A stretch of 64,000 nucleotides of DNA from Ephemerocybe angulata. Lineage: Eukaryota; Basidiomycota; Agaricomycetes; Agaricales; Psathyrellaceae. Below the pieces are notes generated by a model. It saw only the letters and a program-made list of their open reading frames with translations, searched no databases and was not told the DNA's origin. Position 1 is the stretch's first letter. Every line of letters begins with the position of its first letter. Where the stretch lies: assembly GCA_013368325.1 (NCBI GenBank), contig JAACJK010000225.1, positions 62,001 to 126,000 on the forward strand, in the 5' to 3' direction. Below are positions 22,094 to 34,086 of this stretch, piece by piece. The translations under genes and the position numbers were made by a program.

Positions 22094-25065
22094 TTGATTC
22101 GATTTGTACCCTTTTTCACAGAAATCACCAGAAATCACCGAGCTGGGGCGGCCTACATAACGATCTAAGCGTCAACTCTTCCATCATACCCGAACTTAAC
22201 CGTCCTTAACCGCAACTTCAAGTTAACCGGCTTTCGAAAATCACACACGAGGATCTATGCGGGATGTGGGTCTGTAGTGTCGGGTCCCGCAACACATGAC
22301 CGACCCTTCCCGTCTGTGTTCCCGACACTAAGGCGCATTCAGTGCCATTCACTCACCTCTGGGACTACTTGCATCCCCTTGTTTGGGTATTACATACAAG
22401 GTCAATCAGCCGACCTGCAACTCTCATGCGAGGAGGTCCAGAGTCATACAGCCCTCGAGCTCCGTCTCCCTCTCTCGCTCGTCACCTCGTCAACAGTGAG
22501 AATAGGACGCACATCGGCGTCTATAGCAGCTACCCCGCACTCAGGGAGAAGGGAAAAGACAGGAGAAGACGCCGGCGCTTGTTCCCCGGACTCTATATAC
22601 CGCCCAAGAGACAGTCCCAGTTCGACATGAGTGAGTCTGGGGTAAAATATTATTCTTCTATGTTCTGTCGTCCCTTTCTTCTTTATGTCAAGGGGACAGT
22701 AGCTGAGCGCTGGAAGACAGACAGCCTTAGTCGTCTCACCACTCCCATGTCACAATTATATACTTACTCTTGTATTTTGTTTTGCCCAACCGCGCCGGCG
22801 CCTCCATCTCCCCGACCGACCATGCCTGGAATTCATTTCATTTCGTGCCTCCCGCAGTTAGTCAGAGCTATTTCTGTGTTTTATGAAATGCCAGAAGACA
22901 GACACTAGCCGGGCGGTCGGGCTATAGGGGTAACATTCACAGTCCCCAGAGCGCAGCTGACCGCGTAGCAGGTCGGCTCATGTGCCAGCCTTCCTGCGTT
23001 GTATTATTTTGGTTCTCGGCCAACGGTGGGGTACGGGGAACAGTGAGAGACGGTGTCCAGGAAGCTCAGATTTCGTACTGACTATCCGTGTCCGTGTATG
23101 CCTGTGGACCTGAACGTGGAGGCTCCAGGCATCCATAGTAACATACATACCACATCCATACATCGCGCACCCACCCTCGTACGTACATCCGTACCTCAGC
23201 ACAACACCACATACTCCTCTTGACTGGGCCGGTCCAGACGAGGGGTAGCATAACGCCGGATGTCTGTACTAGTAGTAGTAGATGTCTATCTCTCAAGATC
23301 GAAGCATGGTCCTCCCACAAAAAGGTAAATAGACATCCGCACAGTCCGTTCATAATTCCTCCTCCCCCGACGGCGGGCGGTGTGGGGTCTTGTGGGGTTC
23401 ATACGCAGAGCGATCGATCGAGTTTACGCCCGGCGCGGGTTGCCAGGAAGACGGGCGGGTGCTACCCTCGATCATCGTTAACCAAGGCGGCGACAACGGG
23501 TGACCTACATACAGTGTAAGACAAACCCTACGAGCCATTGACACACCCTCGTTGCCCAGCACACAGCGAGAGGAACCCCCACAAAGGCTAAATTAAACGC
23601 ACACGTCTCATTGGATATGAAAACATGAATGAAACATAGTACGCAGTGCATACTACATATGAACGTGGACTTAGCGGGACAAGGGGTCATCTAACATGAA
23701 GTGAGGGCGGTGCCCGCTCACCCCTGGTGCTATTTACAGGCCTACCCCGCACTCAACCTTGTCTCCAGCGTAGTCTCATAGCTTAATAGAGGGAGCCAGT
23801 GTGGTGGACTAGGTGAACAAGATCTCATGTTTTGGATCCCGCGAGTCCGCCTGCGCGCCTAAGGAAGTCGACCGGCGCTATTACCCCACATGACGTCGGT
23901 AAGCTCTTGGTTCCCCGCATCGATGCTCCTTGCCCTCGTCAACTCTTACTTAGCTATACTGGTTGTCACTAGAGAGCCGAATTAATATGTAGTGCTTCTC
24001 CTCGCGCGCTATGAACGTGACGTCCGTCCGTCGCCTCTCCTTCCCCGCACTCGAAGTTCGGTCCGCTGTGACCCGATTAGCGCCCGACGATGGGGAGGGC
24101 CATAGCTTCTAGTTAGATCACGAGCATGCTCCCAATTGCCTTCTTAGAGCGGAATGCACACACACTAAGCGCTAAGCACTCAGGCCCATGTGCCCTAAGA
24201 AGTAAGTAAAGCGGGAGGCGGCATCGGTATCCCAGGCTTTGTTCATCGGTAAACCAGCCAACGGAACAGAGACAAAAACTAACACCGATGAAGGGGGAGA
24301 CAATGGCCACAGATACCTTCTTATAGATGAGGTTTCCGACGGTTTATTGTAACGAAAGGCTTAGTTTGGCTTCGATACATAGGTTGTAGGTCCTTGCAAT
24401 TTCCCAAAGTGGGTAGTCGGTTTGCCACCCGTAACCTTGGACAAAGCGATTGGTGCTCGCAGGAGTGCACTATATTTGCGAGCTCTGAGGCTAACGTTGT
24501 ATGCTAAGCTACTTGTCTGGCACGCAGGTTTGTATATCCGCCGCCAGCCCAAGTAGCCTGGCATCTCCTGACTCTTCCGAGACATTACGTGCATGCGGCA
24601 CGGAGGAGGAAGGGATCAGGAGGACCGAAGTACGGCGACGCCAACGAGCCAATGGGTGATCAAGATTGGCAGTGGTATGGGAGACGGACGTCCGGCGTAC
24701 CACGGTACACTCCTGTCAACGATATTTCGCTCGTATCATTGGTGGTAGTCGCGGAAAGCGACGGTAGGACCGCCGCAACGCAAGGCTCAAGCTCACAGAG
24801 GTTACTTGCATACAAGTAGAGTGTAAGGTACGTTCCCGTATGCTCTAACGTTGCGCCTCGTATGAATGAAAGCTTGTTCCGAAGGTTACTTATTGACGTC
24901 CAATCCAAAGGGCCGAGGATGGTGGGATGGATGGACGGATATGGACAGAGGCTTGTCGCCGTTCTTGTGTTGCATGATTGTATGTATGTTCCCTGGATTA
25001 GGATTTGATCATGCCTTGGTAGGTATGCTGGTACCTTGTGGGGTAGATCCCAGTCAGAAATGGAG

Positions 25066-26360
25066 TCTCCTCAGAGTATCTCAGAGTATCTTTTAGCACA
25101 CAAATAATAAGTTGACACCAGGATACTCTGCGAGGAAAAAGTGGCACTTTTTTGCCTCTCCAGATCGCTCACAATAGCTCCCCATTAATACATAACAAAT
25201 TGTCATTTCTACCATATGCATACACACAGCTGTAGGGAATGTGCCGAAAATTGGATGCAACCCGAAACCCATCCTGGTGCCCTCCTCGCCCTCCCTGCTC
25301 CTCCTACTTCTGCACTCCTGGAACCCCATTCTCCTCCCCTTTCCTCTCCCAGATCCTCCCTTCTTTACACCAATTTTTATCTGTAAGGGGGTATTAGTCG
25401 ACATTCTAGAGGCTGTATGATCAACACACCATCATGAGCGAACAAGACAGAGAGCGAACAAGTCTCAGGATAAGTAGCGACGCGTTCGAGAGCCGGTGAG
25501 CGAAAGTCAGCATAGGTCCCAAATAAACGGCATCAGTAACCAAACTCACCGTACGGCATGGAACGAAGCGAGATCGAGAGTGAATGTCGATGGTAGCGTG
25601 CTCAGGGCGAGCTGGAACACAGAGGGAAAGGGACTTTGTTGGGCTTTTGAGTCATCACGGATGGTCCGGTGTTGGATGGCTCGCATGTGCGGGGAGGCAG
25701 GCGTTAATGGCGGGGTGGTCAAATCACGCTGAGCAGGAAGTTGAACTGAAGGGCTGCAGCAAAGTCCGAGGAGCCCAAAGCGAGTTAAGGCAATTCTCTT
25801 CACCTCGTAGGATACGCCATAAAGACTACTAGAATGTCCAATGAAAGTTAAGGACGTGAACGACGAGAGATCTGTTTCGGACTTACCACCAACATAACCT
25901 CGGTAACTGGTTTCAACCTGCCACAGGCCAACAACCGCCATTCGGCTTCAGAGATGTGCAACAGTAATTCGGCGACCAACGGCGGGGATGTTGCGGCACA
26001 GCGAGGTTGCACAGGAGAGCTGGACTCGAGAGTCGAGCAGTGGTGGTGGCGGTGGTAAGGAGAAGAAAGGCGTGGGGGAACGCGTCCGTGCAAGTCCCCG
26101 CCCGCGTATTTACCATATTTCGGACATCGAAAACGCGAAAGCGACAACCCCAGTAAATATAGCGCATAGAGAAGTCTACAGACGGTCGGACAATCTACGA
26201 GGAGGTTTTTGACATACTGGAGGCAAAAATCCATCATGATATTATGCGAGTTGTAGGTATTTATTGGAGGACAATATAAAAGATCTTCAGAAAGGTGCTT
26301 CCAGGATACTCTGGGAGTAGTGGCACTCGAGTTTTGTGAAATAAGATACTCTGGGATGTC
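25066..26360. repeat. GATACTCTG motif cluster bounding a ~1.2-kb segment
   Basis: Near 25070-25145 the sequence has two CAGAGTATC copies followed by CCAGGATACTCTGCGAG and then AGTGGCAC. Near 26302-26360 it has CCAGGATACTCTGGGAG followed by AGTGGCAC, then another AGATACTCTGGG. So the same block (CCAGGATACTCTG...AGTGGCAC) occurs in direct orientation about 1.2 kb apart, with extra copies of the core in both orientations. This could be the ends of a small non-autonomous element. No coding capacity typical of a transposon was recognised between them. Confidence 0.4.
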
Positions 26361-27027
26361 CCCAGGAGATTCCGATTCTCACTGGGGGTAGATAGCATAT
26401 TGGCTGAATATACATACGAATATCCGAGATGGAATTTCGCTTGTTTAAACAAGCGCCCGGCACAAAAGCGCGCAACTATTGTGTGCCTATTCGTGGTTCT
26501 CTGTGCGTGCACTATGAACCAAAACACAAAGGCTATGGATCACGAGCGCACAGTGTGGCTATTGTGTGTGGCCTGTGGGGTCCAAGCACTGTCTGGGACG
26601 GAAGGTAACACAATACGACGTGTGGTAGACATCTGAATCAAGAATCCGGAGGAGACGCAGGGGATTACCTCGACACCGCATTGTGGGGGGCAGCTCCGAG
26701 GGCGGAAGTGGAAAGCTACGTGGGGAGTCCGGGGAATCGAGCGCCTGTCTACTTGGCTCAACAGATGGTATGTATACGCTAACAGCGGTGGGCTCGGAGC
26801 GATGCTGACGGAGGGCAAGTGCAGAAAACACAGGCTGGCGGACCGAGCGGGGACCGGAGAGATAGCGGAGAAATGGGGGAGCCCGAGGGCAGGCGCTGGA
26901 TTGGCTGGACAGGGACGGGAGGCAACCGCGGAACCTCGGATGCAAAAGCCCTATTAGGCCCGGGACTCGGTACGAGAGAGATCGCGATCTGGGAAACCCG
27001 ATCTGGGGAAATCGAAAGGGGAAGGGG

Positions 27028-27047
27028 AAAATAAATAAATAAATAAT
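27028..27047. repeat. AAAT microsatellite
   Basis: A short run of AAAT units ends about 75 bases before the start of the GC-rich Ecl1-type gene, in its presumed 5' region. Confidence 0.8.
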
Positions 27048-27123
27048 TGCGTGTGGGGAGGCGAGTGTTTATAACTGGACGGATTGTTTGGAGGCGTCCT
27101 TTCCCCAGAACTCGCCCGCCGAC

Positions 27124-28616
27124 ATGATGGACTTTGACGCCTCCTGGTGCACCGTCTGCGACAAGCTCATCGCCCCCAAACGCTTCCAGGTCGCCATCGA
27201 GCCTGCCCCCGCACCTGCCCCGGCACCGCCCCCGAGCTCGCCGCTGCCGTCCCGTAAGTCCATTGATCACCCCGCCCGATCCCCGAGCTCATCCCGCCCT
27301 CAGCCACCTCCCGAAAGACCAAGCCCGCCCCGCGCAAGGGCCTCGTGAACGGCACCGGCCGCGTCCGCCCGAACGGCAGCCTCAAGCCCCTCGCGCCCCC
27401 GCCCCCGTCCCCCGCCCAGCCCATCCGCTACCGCACAGTGATCGACCAGTCGCCCCAGGGCATCTACTGCTCCCCCGCCTGCGAGCTGGCTGACCGCACA
27501 TCCACCATCGACGGCCGCCGCGTCGCCCCCGCCCCCGCACCGCCGTCGCCCGTCGCGAGCACGTCGAGCGTGTCGTCCTCAGAGTCGTCGTCGTCGTCGT
27601 CCGACGAGGAGTTCAAGTGCAACGGCCCGCGCCAGTACACGCCCGACCAGATCAAGTTCGCCAAGGCGTGGAATTTCCCCCCGCTCCCCGACCTCAACCG
27701 CATCCACATCAGCACCGGCAGCGACGACGACGAGGAGACCTTCACGCGCTATGGCGCGAGCGAGGAGTACTCTGGCGGCATCATGATGGCCGCGCGCCGC
27801 ATGGACGCGGTCCTCCCCAAGCCCCGCAAGCAGCCCGTGGGCAAGTGGGATCCCAAGCCCCAGCCCCACGAGCCCATCCCGGGCTGGACCGACGGCAGCC
27901 ACGCGTGGAGGAGCCAAGTCTACACGAACACCACCGCGCCGAACGACCCTTCGCGCCGCATCGCCCAGGACAACTTCAAGACGGTCACCCCCGGCACCAT
28001 GCGCAAGATCAAGGTCTCGCGCCGCAGCCAGCAGTACGTCGAGGACACGCCGGTCGACCCCACCCCCGAGCTCTTCAGCCTCTTTAGCGAGACCCTCAGC
28101 CGCCGCGCCGAGTCGCGCATGTCCCCTTCTACCCTCTCGACATCCCCATCTTCCTTCGAGTCTGCACCCATCAAGCGCGAGCGATCGCTCCTCAGCCCCG
28201 GCGCGGAAGGCAAGCTCCTCGTGCCCGATGTCAAGCTCAAGGTCCGGTCGTCCTCCAGCGCCTCGCTCTCGAGCACCTGCACAAGCCGCGGCTCAAGCTC
28301 GCGTCGCAGTGTCCGCAGCCCGGTCACCCCTTCCGACCCCGAAGCCCTCACCCCCCTCCGCTCCAAGCGTCCCCCCGTTGAGAGTGAGTTTCCTCAGCGC
28401 ATATATCTAGTGCTTCCTTACTAATAACTTCCTGCAGCCCGCTCTTGGTCATACGACAACGTCCTCACATACCCGGTTATGCCCCACCCGACGCGGATCG
28501 TGAAGACGAAGGAGATGCGCCTGGTCGACGGCAAGGAGGTCCCGGTCATCATCGAGACCGAGAAGCCTGCGCAGAAGCTCTTCCTCTTCCCCGTGCAATA
28601 CCCCGTCACCTCATAG
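27124..28616 (+). CDS. Ecl1-type life-span regulatory factor, extended
   Basis: Three exons, 27124-27253, 27304-28383 and 28438-28616, sum to 1389 nt (462 residues). The N-terminus has MMDFDASWCTVCDKLI (Cys 9 and 12), and the second zinc pair comes about 85 residues later as GIYCSPACELAD (near residues 97-102). This W-C-x2-C-D-K ... Y-C-S-x2-C arrangement is the zinc-binding core of the Ecl1 family, small nuclear factors that extend chronological life span and respond to nutrient and zinc limitation in fission yeast. Here the core is followed by a long Ser/Pro-rich region, a poly-Ser/Asp/Glu patch (27580-27620), then conserved-looking blocks PDQIKFAKAWNFPPLPDLNR, IPGWTDGSHAW and a C-terminal SWSYDNVLTYPVMPHPTRIV. 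The gene is much more GC-rich than its surroundings. ATG at 27124 or 27127 both fit. DNA binding is not shown. Confidence 0.75.
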
Positions 28617-31600
28617 TCTCCGCCTCGTCTCGTTTTCGACTCTTCGCATCGCTTTCACTTCGCTATCTTACGCTATGAATACTCCAACACCTATTCGACT
28701 TCGACGGCGGCTACTGTAACGGGTCGGTCGGTCGCGCATTATCATCCACCAGCATTGCATCCATCGCATACGCACGCACTCATCGCATTCACCATCATAC
28801 CATACCATACCAACCATATCGTATACCCTCATCGACTATCTTTATCGGTCATACCACCATCCTATCGGCACCTCTACCTACCCCTGCATAATGCGCCCGA
28901 CCCTCCTACCCACCCAACCAACCGTCCTTGCTGCTATCATCCGTCCTCGTCGACCCAAAATTATTCCTCTCCTTAAACCCGCTTGTTTGTGTACATATAT
29001 CCGCCGGGTTTCTTGCTGGGTCTCTCCCTCTCTCTCTCTATCATCATCGTCGCTTTATTTTTCGGGTCTTCGTGTCTACCTCAATAATTCTGAATTTTCT
29101 GTGTACTTTTAACGATGGGTTTTATCATTGGGTTTTTGTCTGTACTTTTATTAGGATCGTTGCATCGATACCTTGCAAATCATACCGCATACCTTGTCTC
29201 CTTCCTCCTTGTTTATAGTCTTCCCTGCGTGTCCTGTACGCTTTAACGATAACGATACGAATCAACATTTAATTGTGAACACCTACCTACTAGTGCTGCA
29301 GCGACCGTCATATGTTAAGTTTGGGCGCGAAGATCTCTGAGGTCGTCATGGGTAGCGTCATTGGACTTGTCTTGTGAAGGCCTTACTACGAATGGTCACT
29401 GTAGAACTCAACCACCACTTATTGCATCATCCCTGCCTTGTGCGGGAGGGGGTGTCTGTTTGCAGCTACCCAGAGCATAATTTCGTTATCGCTGCACACG
29501 AGAGGGTGGATCCGCCCGCAGTGACTGCCTGACCCTGCGTGAAGGCAAAGTATTTTCGCGCAGGCCATAGTCACACTAGCCACCGCCGCGCCTCCACCCC
29601 TCTCTCTTTCCTTACCAAGTTCGTAAGTAGGCTTTCTTTCTGGCTTGTCACAATCACACCGACTGTAAGACATAGACACTCTATTCATTCAGGGTTGGTG
29701 GTAAGTATAGGGAAAGAAAGCTTATTGCGCGAATCCGAGGGAGAAGACGGCCTCGAATGGGCACTTGACATATCGAGCGCGGTTCTGTGACCGTCTGGCT
29801 TTGCAAGCCCTCTTCAGTTTGTGAAGGTGTAGTGTGCTGCTCTGTGACCGCCAAGGAGAGTAATCAATGAGGATCGTTACATGTAATGTGATATGTGACG
29901 AGGGGGAAAATAGAGCCTGCGGCGCTCCCTGCGGCGGGGACGTGCAGACGTAAACTTGGACTCATTCATCAGAGTCAGGGTGGGCTGTCACATCACACGC
30001 GCGATTCAATTCAGTCGCTAGATTTTGTGGTGGTGTTGGACGTTTGTTTGTCGGCATGGTCGACGTCGGACGTCTGTCAGGCTCAGCGCACCGAATGGCC
30101 GACCGACCGACTTGTGCTGTGTTTGGAAGTATCAAGGGGATTATCTGATTATAATTCGGCGCCTTGTGCGCTCACGATTCAGAGGATTGAATTGTAGCTG
30201 AGGATGGTTAGTCTGATGTTCGGCCGAGGGTGGGTTGCGTTGAATTGAATGGTATCTTCGGATAGAGAATCTCCGCGCATATTCAGAGTGCGAGATGATT
30301 TAGCTAGGCGCGCGCGGCGAGCCCCTAAGCGCCCAGGCAGGATCCATCCTGATAGGGGCCCGGCCGAGCCTCGGGCTCGAGCGCGCCTGCCTCTTCCCTG
30401 CAGCCTCCTCCCTGTCCTCTGCTCACCCTGCCTTGGCCATCGCCCCTGCCTCTGCTACAGTGCTATACCCCAGTGCCCAGACGATATCATACATATCATA
30501 TCACGCACGGGCCTGCAGATATGAATAATGATATGCATTGAATCCAGGGACGGGGTTCACACGCCCGCACGTAATCTCAGCGCCTGCCCTTGCCCAAATC
30601 CGCTGACATACGGTATGTCCTAAAGCGCTTACGGCCTCGTTGCAACGACGGCGAACTCACAGTGCGGGGGCTTTGGAGTCCGGGTTCGATGCATATTTCC
30701 AGATCCCGGCACCTTTTGCCCAAGACCGATATCATCACCGGCAGGATCACCCTCGGTGGGCGTCTGGGTTAGACCTCCGTCAGCAGAGGGCGCGGGAAGA
30801 AAGGCGCTCCAGCCAAAAAGGAAGTAGCCCCTGACAAGAAATTTCCGGCCAGGCGACGATACCGCTCGCGCAAGCACAAGGGAGTGGTTCAACTTTGAAT
30901 AGGAGTTTAGAATGCCAAAACTAATGTTCACTAAGCTAGCTACAGGCCATCCGACCGATCTAGGAACGCAGAAAAGGCTTGAAGCGCCCACCGCGCTGGC
31001 GCCTATGCTAGCTGCGACGTGGCTGCGCGGTAACAATGTGATATGCAGCGAGGGCGCCAAGGGCGCTTATTCGCTTGCACGTCACACCTCCTGGCTCTTC
31101 CCGGGGCTGCCCTTCATCATTGCTACAAGGCTACCTAGTGGCTAAGTTTGGGCTAAGTTATCTCAGGTAACCTAGTTTGAATTGATTCTCTCAAGCTATC
31201 CTAATCTATCTTTACCCAAGGAACTATGATATGAGTGAGCCTTTGTCCCCCTGCAGGTTACATACGCCCACTCGACCCTGCACTCGCCCTCTTTGCGCCC
31301 TCTCCCGGCCGGATTAGGATAGGGTCCGCTCTCGGGCTCTCGGGCGGCCTGGATCAGAGAGGGATCAGGCAGTGATCCAGGTGGCCGTGCCGGACGCTCG
31401 GCATCCTTTTGGGGTTAAGATGCCTGGATCTGGAAATATGCATCGAACGGTGCCTCGGGGGCTTTGCCATCGAGCATCAGGGTGTGTATGGATGCGACGG
31501 TCGTATCGGATTGAGGAGACGGTTTGAGCGGAACGTTCGGGAGGTTTGGGAGCGCGTTCTACAGTGTATGCGTTTGTGGGGTGGGACGTAAATTCGTAGA

Positions 31601-33434
31601 AAGGAAAAGATTGCCTTGAGATTGCCAGTGAGATGGCTGCTATAGACTATAGAGTTGGTGTTTGAGGAATGTGGGATTAGAATTTGAGGGTGGGCGAGGT
31701 TGGATTGGACCCTGGGGATATTGCTGTTAGGGAGCCGATCGAGAGGACCCTGCCAGTGCGCTCGCCACGCGCAATGTGCACCCGGATGTCCCACACAGCT
31801 AAGCGCACACCCCAACCGGGGAGGAGGAGAGTAACCACTTAGCCAGTGAAGAGGTAAAAGAGGGGACAAGATATCTAATGACCAATTATAAATCTCGTGG
31901 TGTATCTATCCCCTATTCGTCGCTCGTCGAGATAACATTGCACGCGCGCAGGCTGCCCGATGAAATTCCGAGGACTAGGTGTGGTGCCGTCGGGATGTAT
32001 GAACGCACGCGCTCGGCCCTCTCCGAGTCGGATGAGGAGATGTGACGCCATGCCCGGCGCTACCTTGAACCATTGGCCTCACCCCCAAGTCGCGCCCTCA
32101 GCACATTGCATTTGACACCCCACGTGCGTTGGAAAATCACTCGGGTAGGTGTGTGCGCCAACCTGGAGCATACGTCCAGACATTTGGGGATTTCTTGGGG
32201 CTGTGGAGAGGCCTAGAGATGGACGTAAGAGCATGCAGGGTCCAGTGCATGAAGGTGCTTGGACTCCTTGGAGGTAGCACGTCGGGCCCAGGTCGGACCG
32301 TCCATCCAGCTATCATGTAGCCGATCCATCCATTACTTCATCCACTTCCCGCTGACCGTAGTATGTACATCCATGCTCGCGTACATACCTTCCCTCTTCG
32401 CCTACCAGACTGTTTGAGTGACTTCAAACACACCCAGAGCTGACAGACTTGGCAGCTTGCTTGGCAGAGTGCACCCGCCGCACCCGGCCTTACCAAGACC
32501 CTTCCACCCTACCCTATTCGCCTCGCCATAGTGCGTCCCGCACGCGGTGAGCTCGTTTAATCTGCCTTTTAACGTCGCTGATCATGCATGTCCTGTTTTG
32601 ATTAGAAGGGCGCACGCGACAGCGCGCCTATGTCTACCGGCCGATGCGGCTCAGGGCGCTTATGGAGGCTAATTCTCGATCATTGCGGAATTGGAAGTTC
32701 TAGTCCTGATTGGAATGCTCGAAGCCTCCAGCAAGAAGTGGGATTCAGCATTCTTGGCTGTGTGCCAGTGCCGAGCAAGAAGCCTAGAGGAGAACGAGGG
32801 CTCATTCCAATGAGCTCTTAGAGCGCTCGGTCGGCAGGGCAGTGTGACGCGATGCAGGTGCTAAATATTGCACCCCACATTTTTGGCGCCCTCGAATGTA
32901 GCGGCTCAATTGTTGTGTGACTGGGCGCAACATTTGAGGGTCGCTGTCAGCGAGGTTAGCTCAAGGTTAGCTATGTCTAGCATCGATTGGGGCCGCCCAG
33001 AACCGCAGGGACAAAGCAAGCCCGCGCGGTGCCGGCGGGGGCTCTGCGTTCTTGCGCTTCTTTCCCATGTTTTGCGGGTGTTAAAAGGCGGGTCCTTCTT
33101 GGCCGTGTGATTATCGATTGCCTACGCTTTAAGCTGATGCGCTCTGAAAGCGTGGCTGGATGGTCAATTGCGGTTGCCCATCGGCGCGGAATGTTGGATG
33201 CCTTCCCTTTCGTTCCTTTGTCTGTGGAACGAATACTTCCTTCGGTGACCACTTGCGTCCGGTCCGGAGCTCTCTCACAGAGTTAATTTAAAGGTGCGTG
33301 CATTTTAGAAGCTGGGAAATATCGTCTGTGTTAACGGTGACTTTGTGTAGATATCCGGGGTATGAAACGCCAGTGTAGTTACTGTAGTATCACAGGCACG
33401 ACTTCGACATGTGTGCTTCCCCATCGCCGACAAG
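28617..33434. other. Gene-poor tract after the Ecl1-type gene
   Basis: The first 600 bases are pyrimidine-rich with CATAC repeats (about 28795-28830) and look like a 3' UTR. Beyond that no exon is supported. A notable feature is a pair of inverted 23-bp identical segments at 30684-30706 and 31426-31448. Confidence 0.5.
30684..31448. repeat. Inverted repeat pair, ~740 bp apart
   Basis: The 23 bases at 30684-30706 (starting GTTCGATGCATATTTCC) are the exact reverse complement of 31426-31448. Similarity continues inwards: the left arm goes on CGGCACCTTTTGCCC and the complement of the right arm goes on AGGCATCTTAACCCC, and weaker matching (CCGGCA) continues for some tens of bases. The outer flanks do not match. 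The arrangement fits a small element with terminal inverted repeats, or two oppositely oriented copies of one dispersed repeat. No transposase is seen between them. Confidence 0.6.
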
Positions 33435-34086
33435 ATGTGTTATCCTGCGCAGCCTTCGGCGACTCTCAGAAATTTGCGAGCTCGCATCGAGCGGATACAA
33501 GCCAGCACTGGCCGGTCTTCTCACATTACACCCAACCAGTAAGCCCGTCTACTACTATGCTCAATCACCTGCATGCAGCGGTTACCTGATGATTTACTTT
33601 ATCCTATACATAGGGTTGAAGATGACTTCATCGCTCAGCAGCCTAGACCTTGAAGAAGTGGCCTGGTGGACCATAAATCTCGTAACCTGCGCATGGCGCT
33701 GCGCGGGCTAGAGGGTGGTACCCCTTGGGGCACTCGGGGAGAACACGATCACTGGCTACAGAACATGCAGCATCATCAGGCTGCGCAACGGCTCGTTGAA
33801 TCCTCGAGAGCGTCTAAAGGTTAGTCAGATTGTTTGTAAGAGTGAGGCTGGGAGGTAGGTAAATTCGACAAGTCTCGTGCTCTATCCGTAATGTGCTTAA
33901 GGATGTGGTGAGCTCCCAGCTCCCCGTCTCGACATCCAGTGCGAGCCTGAGAGGCCGTATTTTCCGTGCAGACTGGTTAGCGATCCCAGGGACTGTGCTT
34001 GGGAGAAGATCGATGATGGCGTATTGGTATATGATATTTCATTTAGTCTCGAAGCCCAAGCCTTCCATGCAGTGGCTTTGATTTAA
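33435..34086 (+). CDS. Tentative three-exon hypothetical protein
   Basis: Exons 33435-33538, 33656-33819 and 33920-34086 sum to 435 nt (144 residues), with phases 2 and 1 matching at both junctions. Introns begin GTAAGC and GTTAGT and end GAAG and CCCAG. The protein reads MCYPAQPSATLRNLRARIER at the start, then SGLVDHKSRNLRMALRGLEG, GEHDHWLQNMQHHQAAQRLV, and ends RLDIQCEPERPYFPC, WEKIDDGVLVYDISFSLE and AFHAVALI before TAA. Composition (acidic and aromatic residues, few Ser/Arg runs) looks like real protein. I do not recognise it. The first intron (117 nt) is longer than the local norm; if another acceptor is used an in-frame TGA at about 33650 would make it a pseudogene. It stands alone in a gene-poor tract. 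Confidence 0.35.

Larger units (their letters stand above)
13614..27123. other. 13.5-kb gene-poor tract
   Basis: I support no intact gene here. Open frames are mostly under 160 codons, overlap on several frames, and lack recognisable domains. Visible structure: possible decayed coding sequence near 14500-15095, a short direct duplication near 21945-22093, and a cluster of GATACTCTG motifs in both orientations bounding about 25066-26360. No long terminal repeats, reverse transcriptase, transposase or rRNA motif was recognised. It may be old, strongly decayed transposon-derived or regulatory sequence, or contain non-coding RNAs that cannot be seen from sequence alone. Confidence 0.5.
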
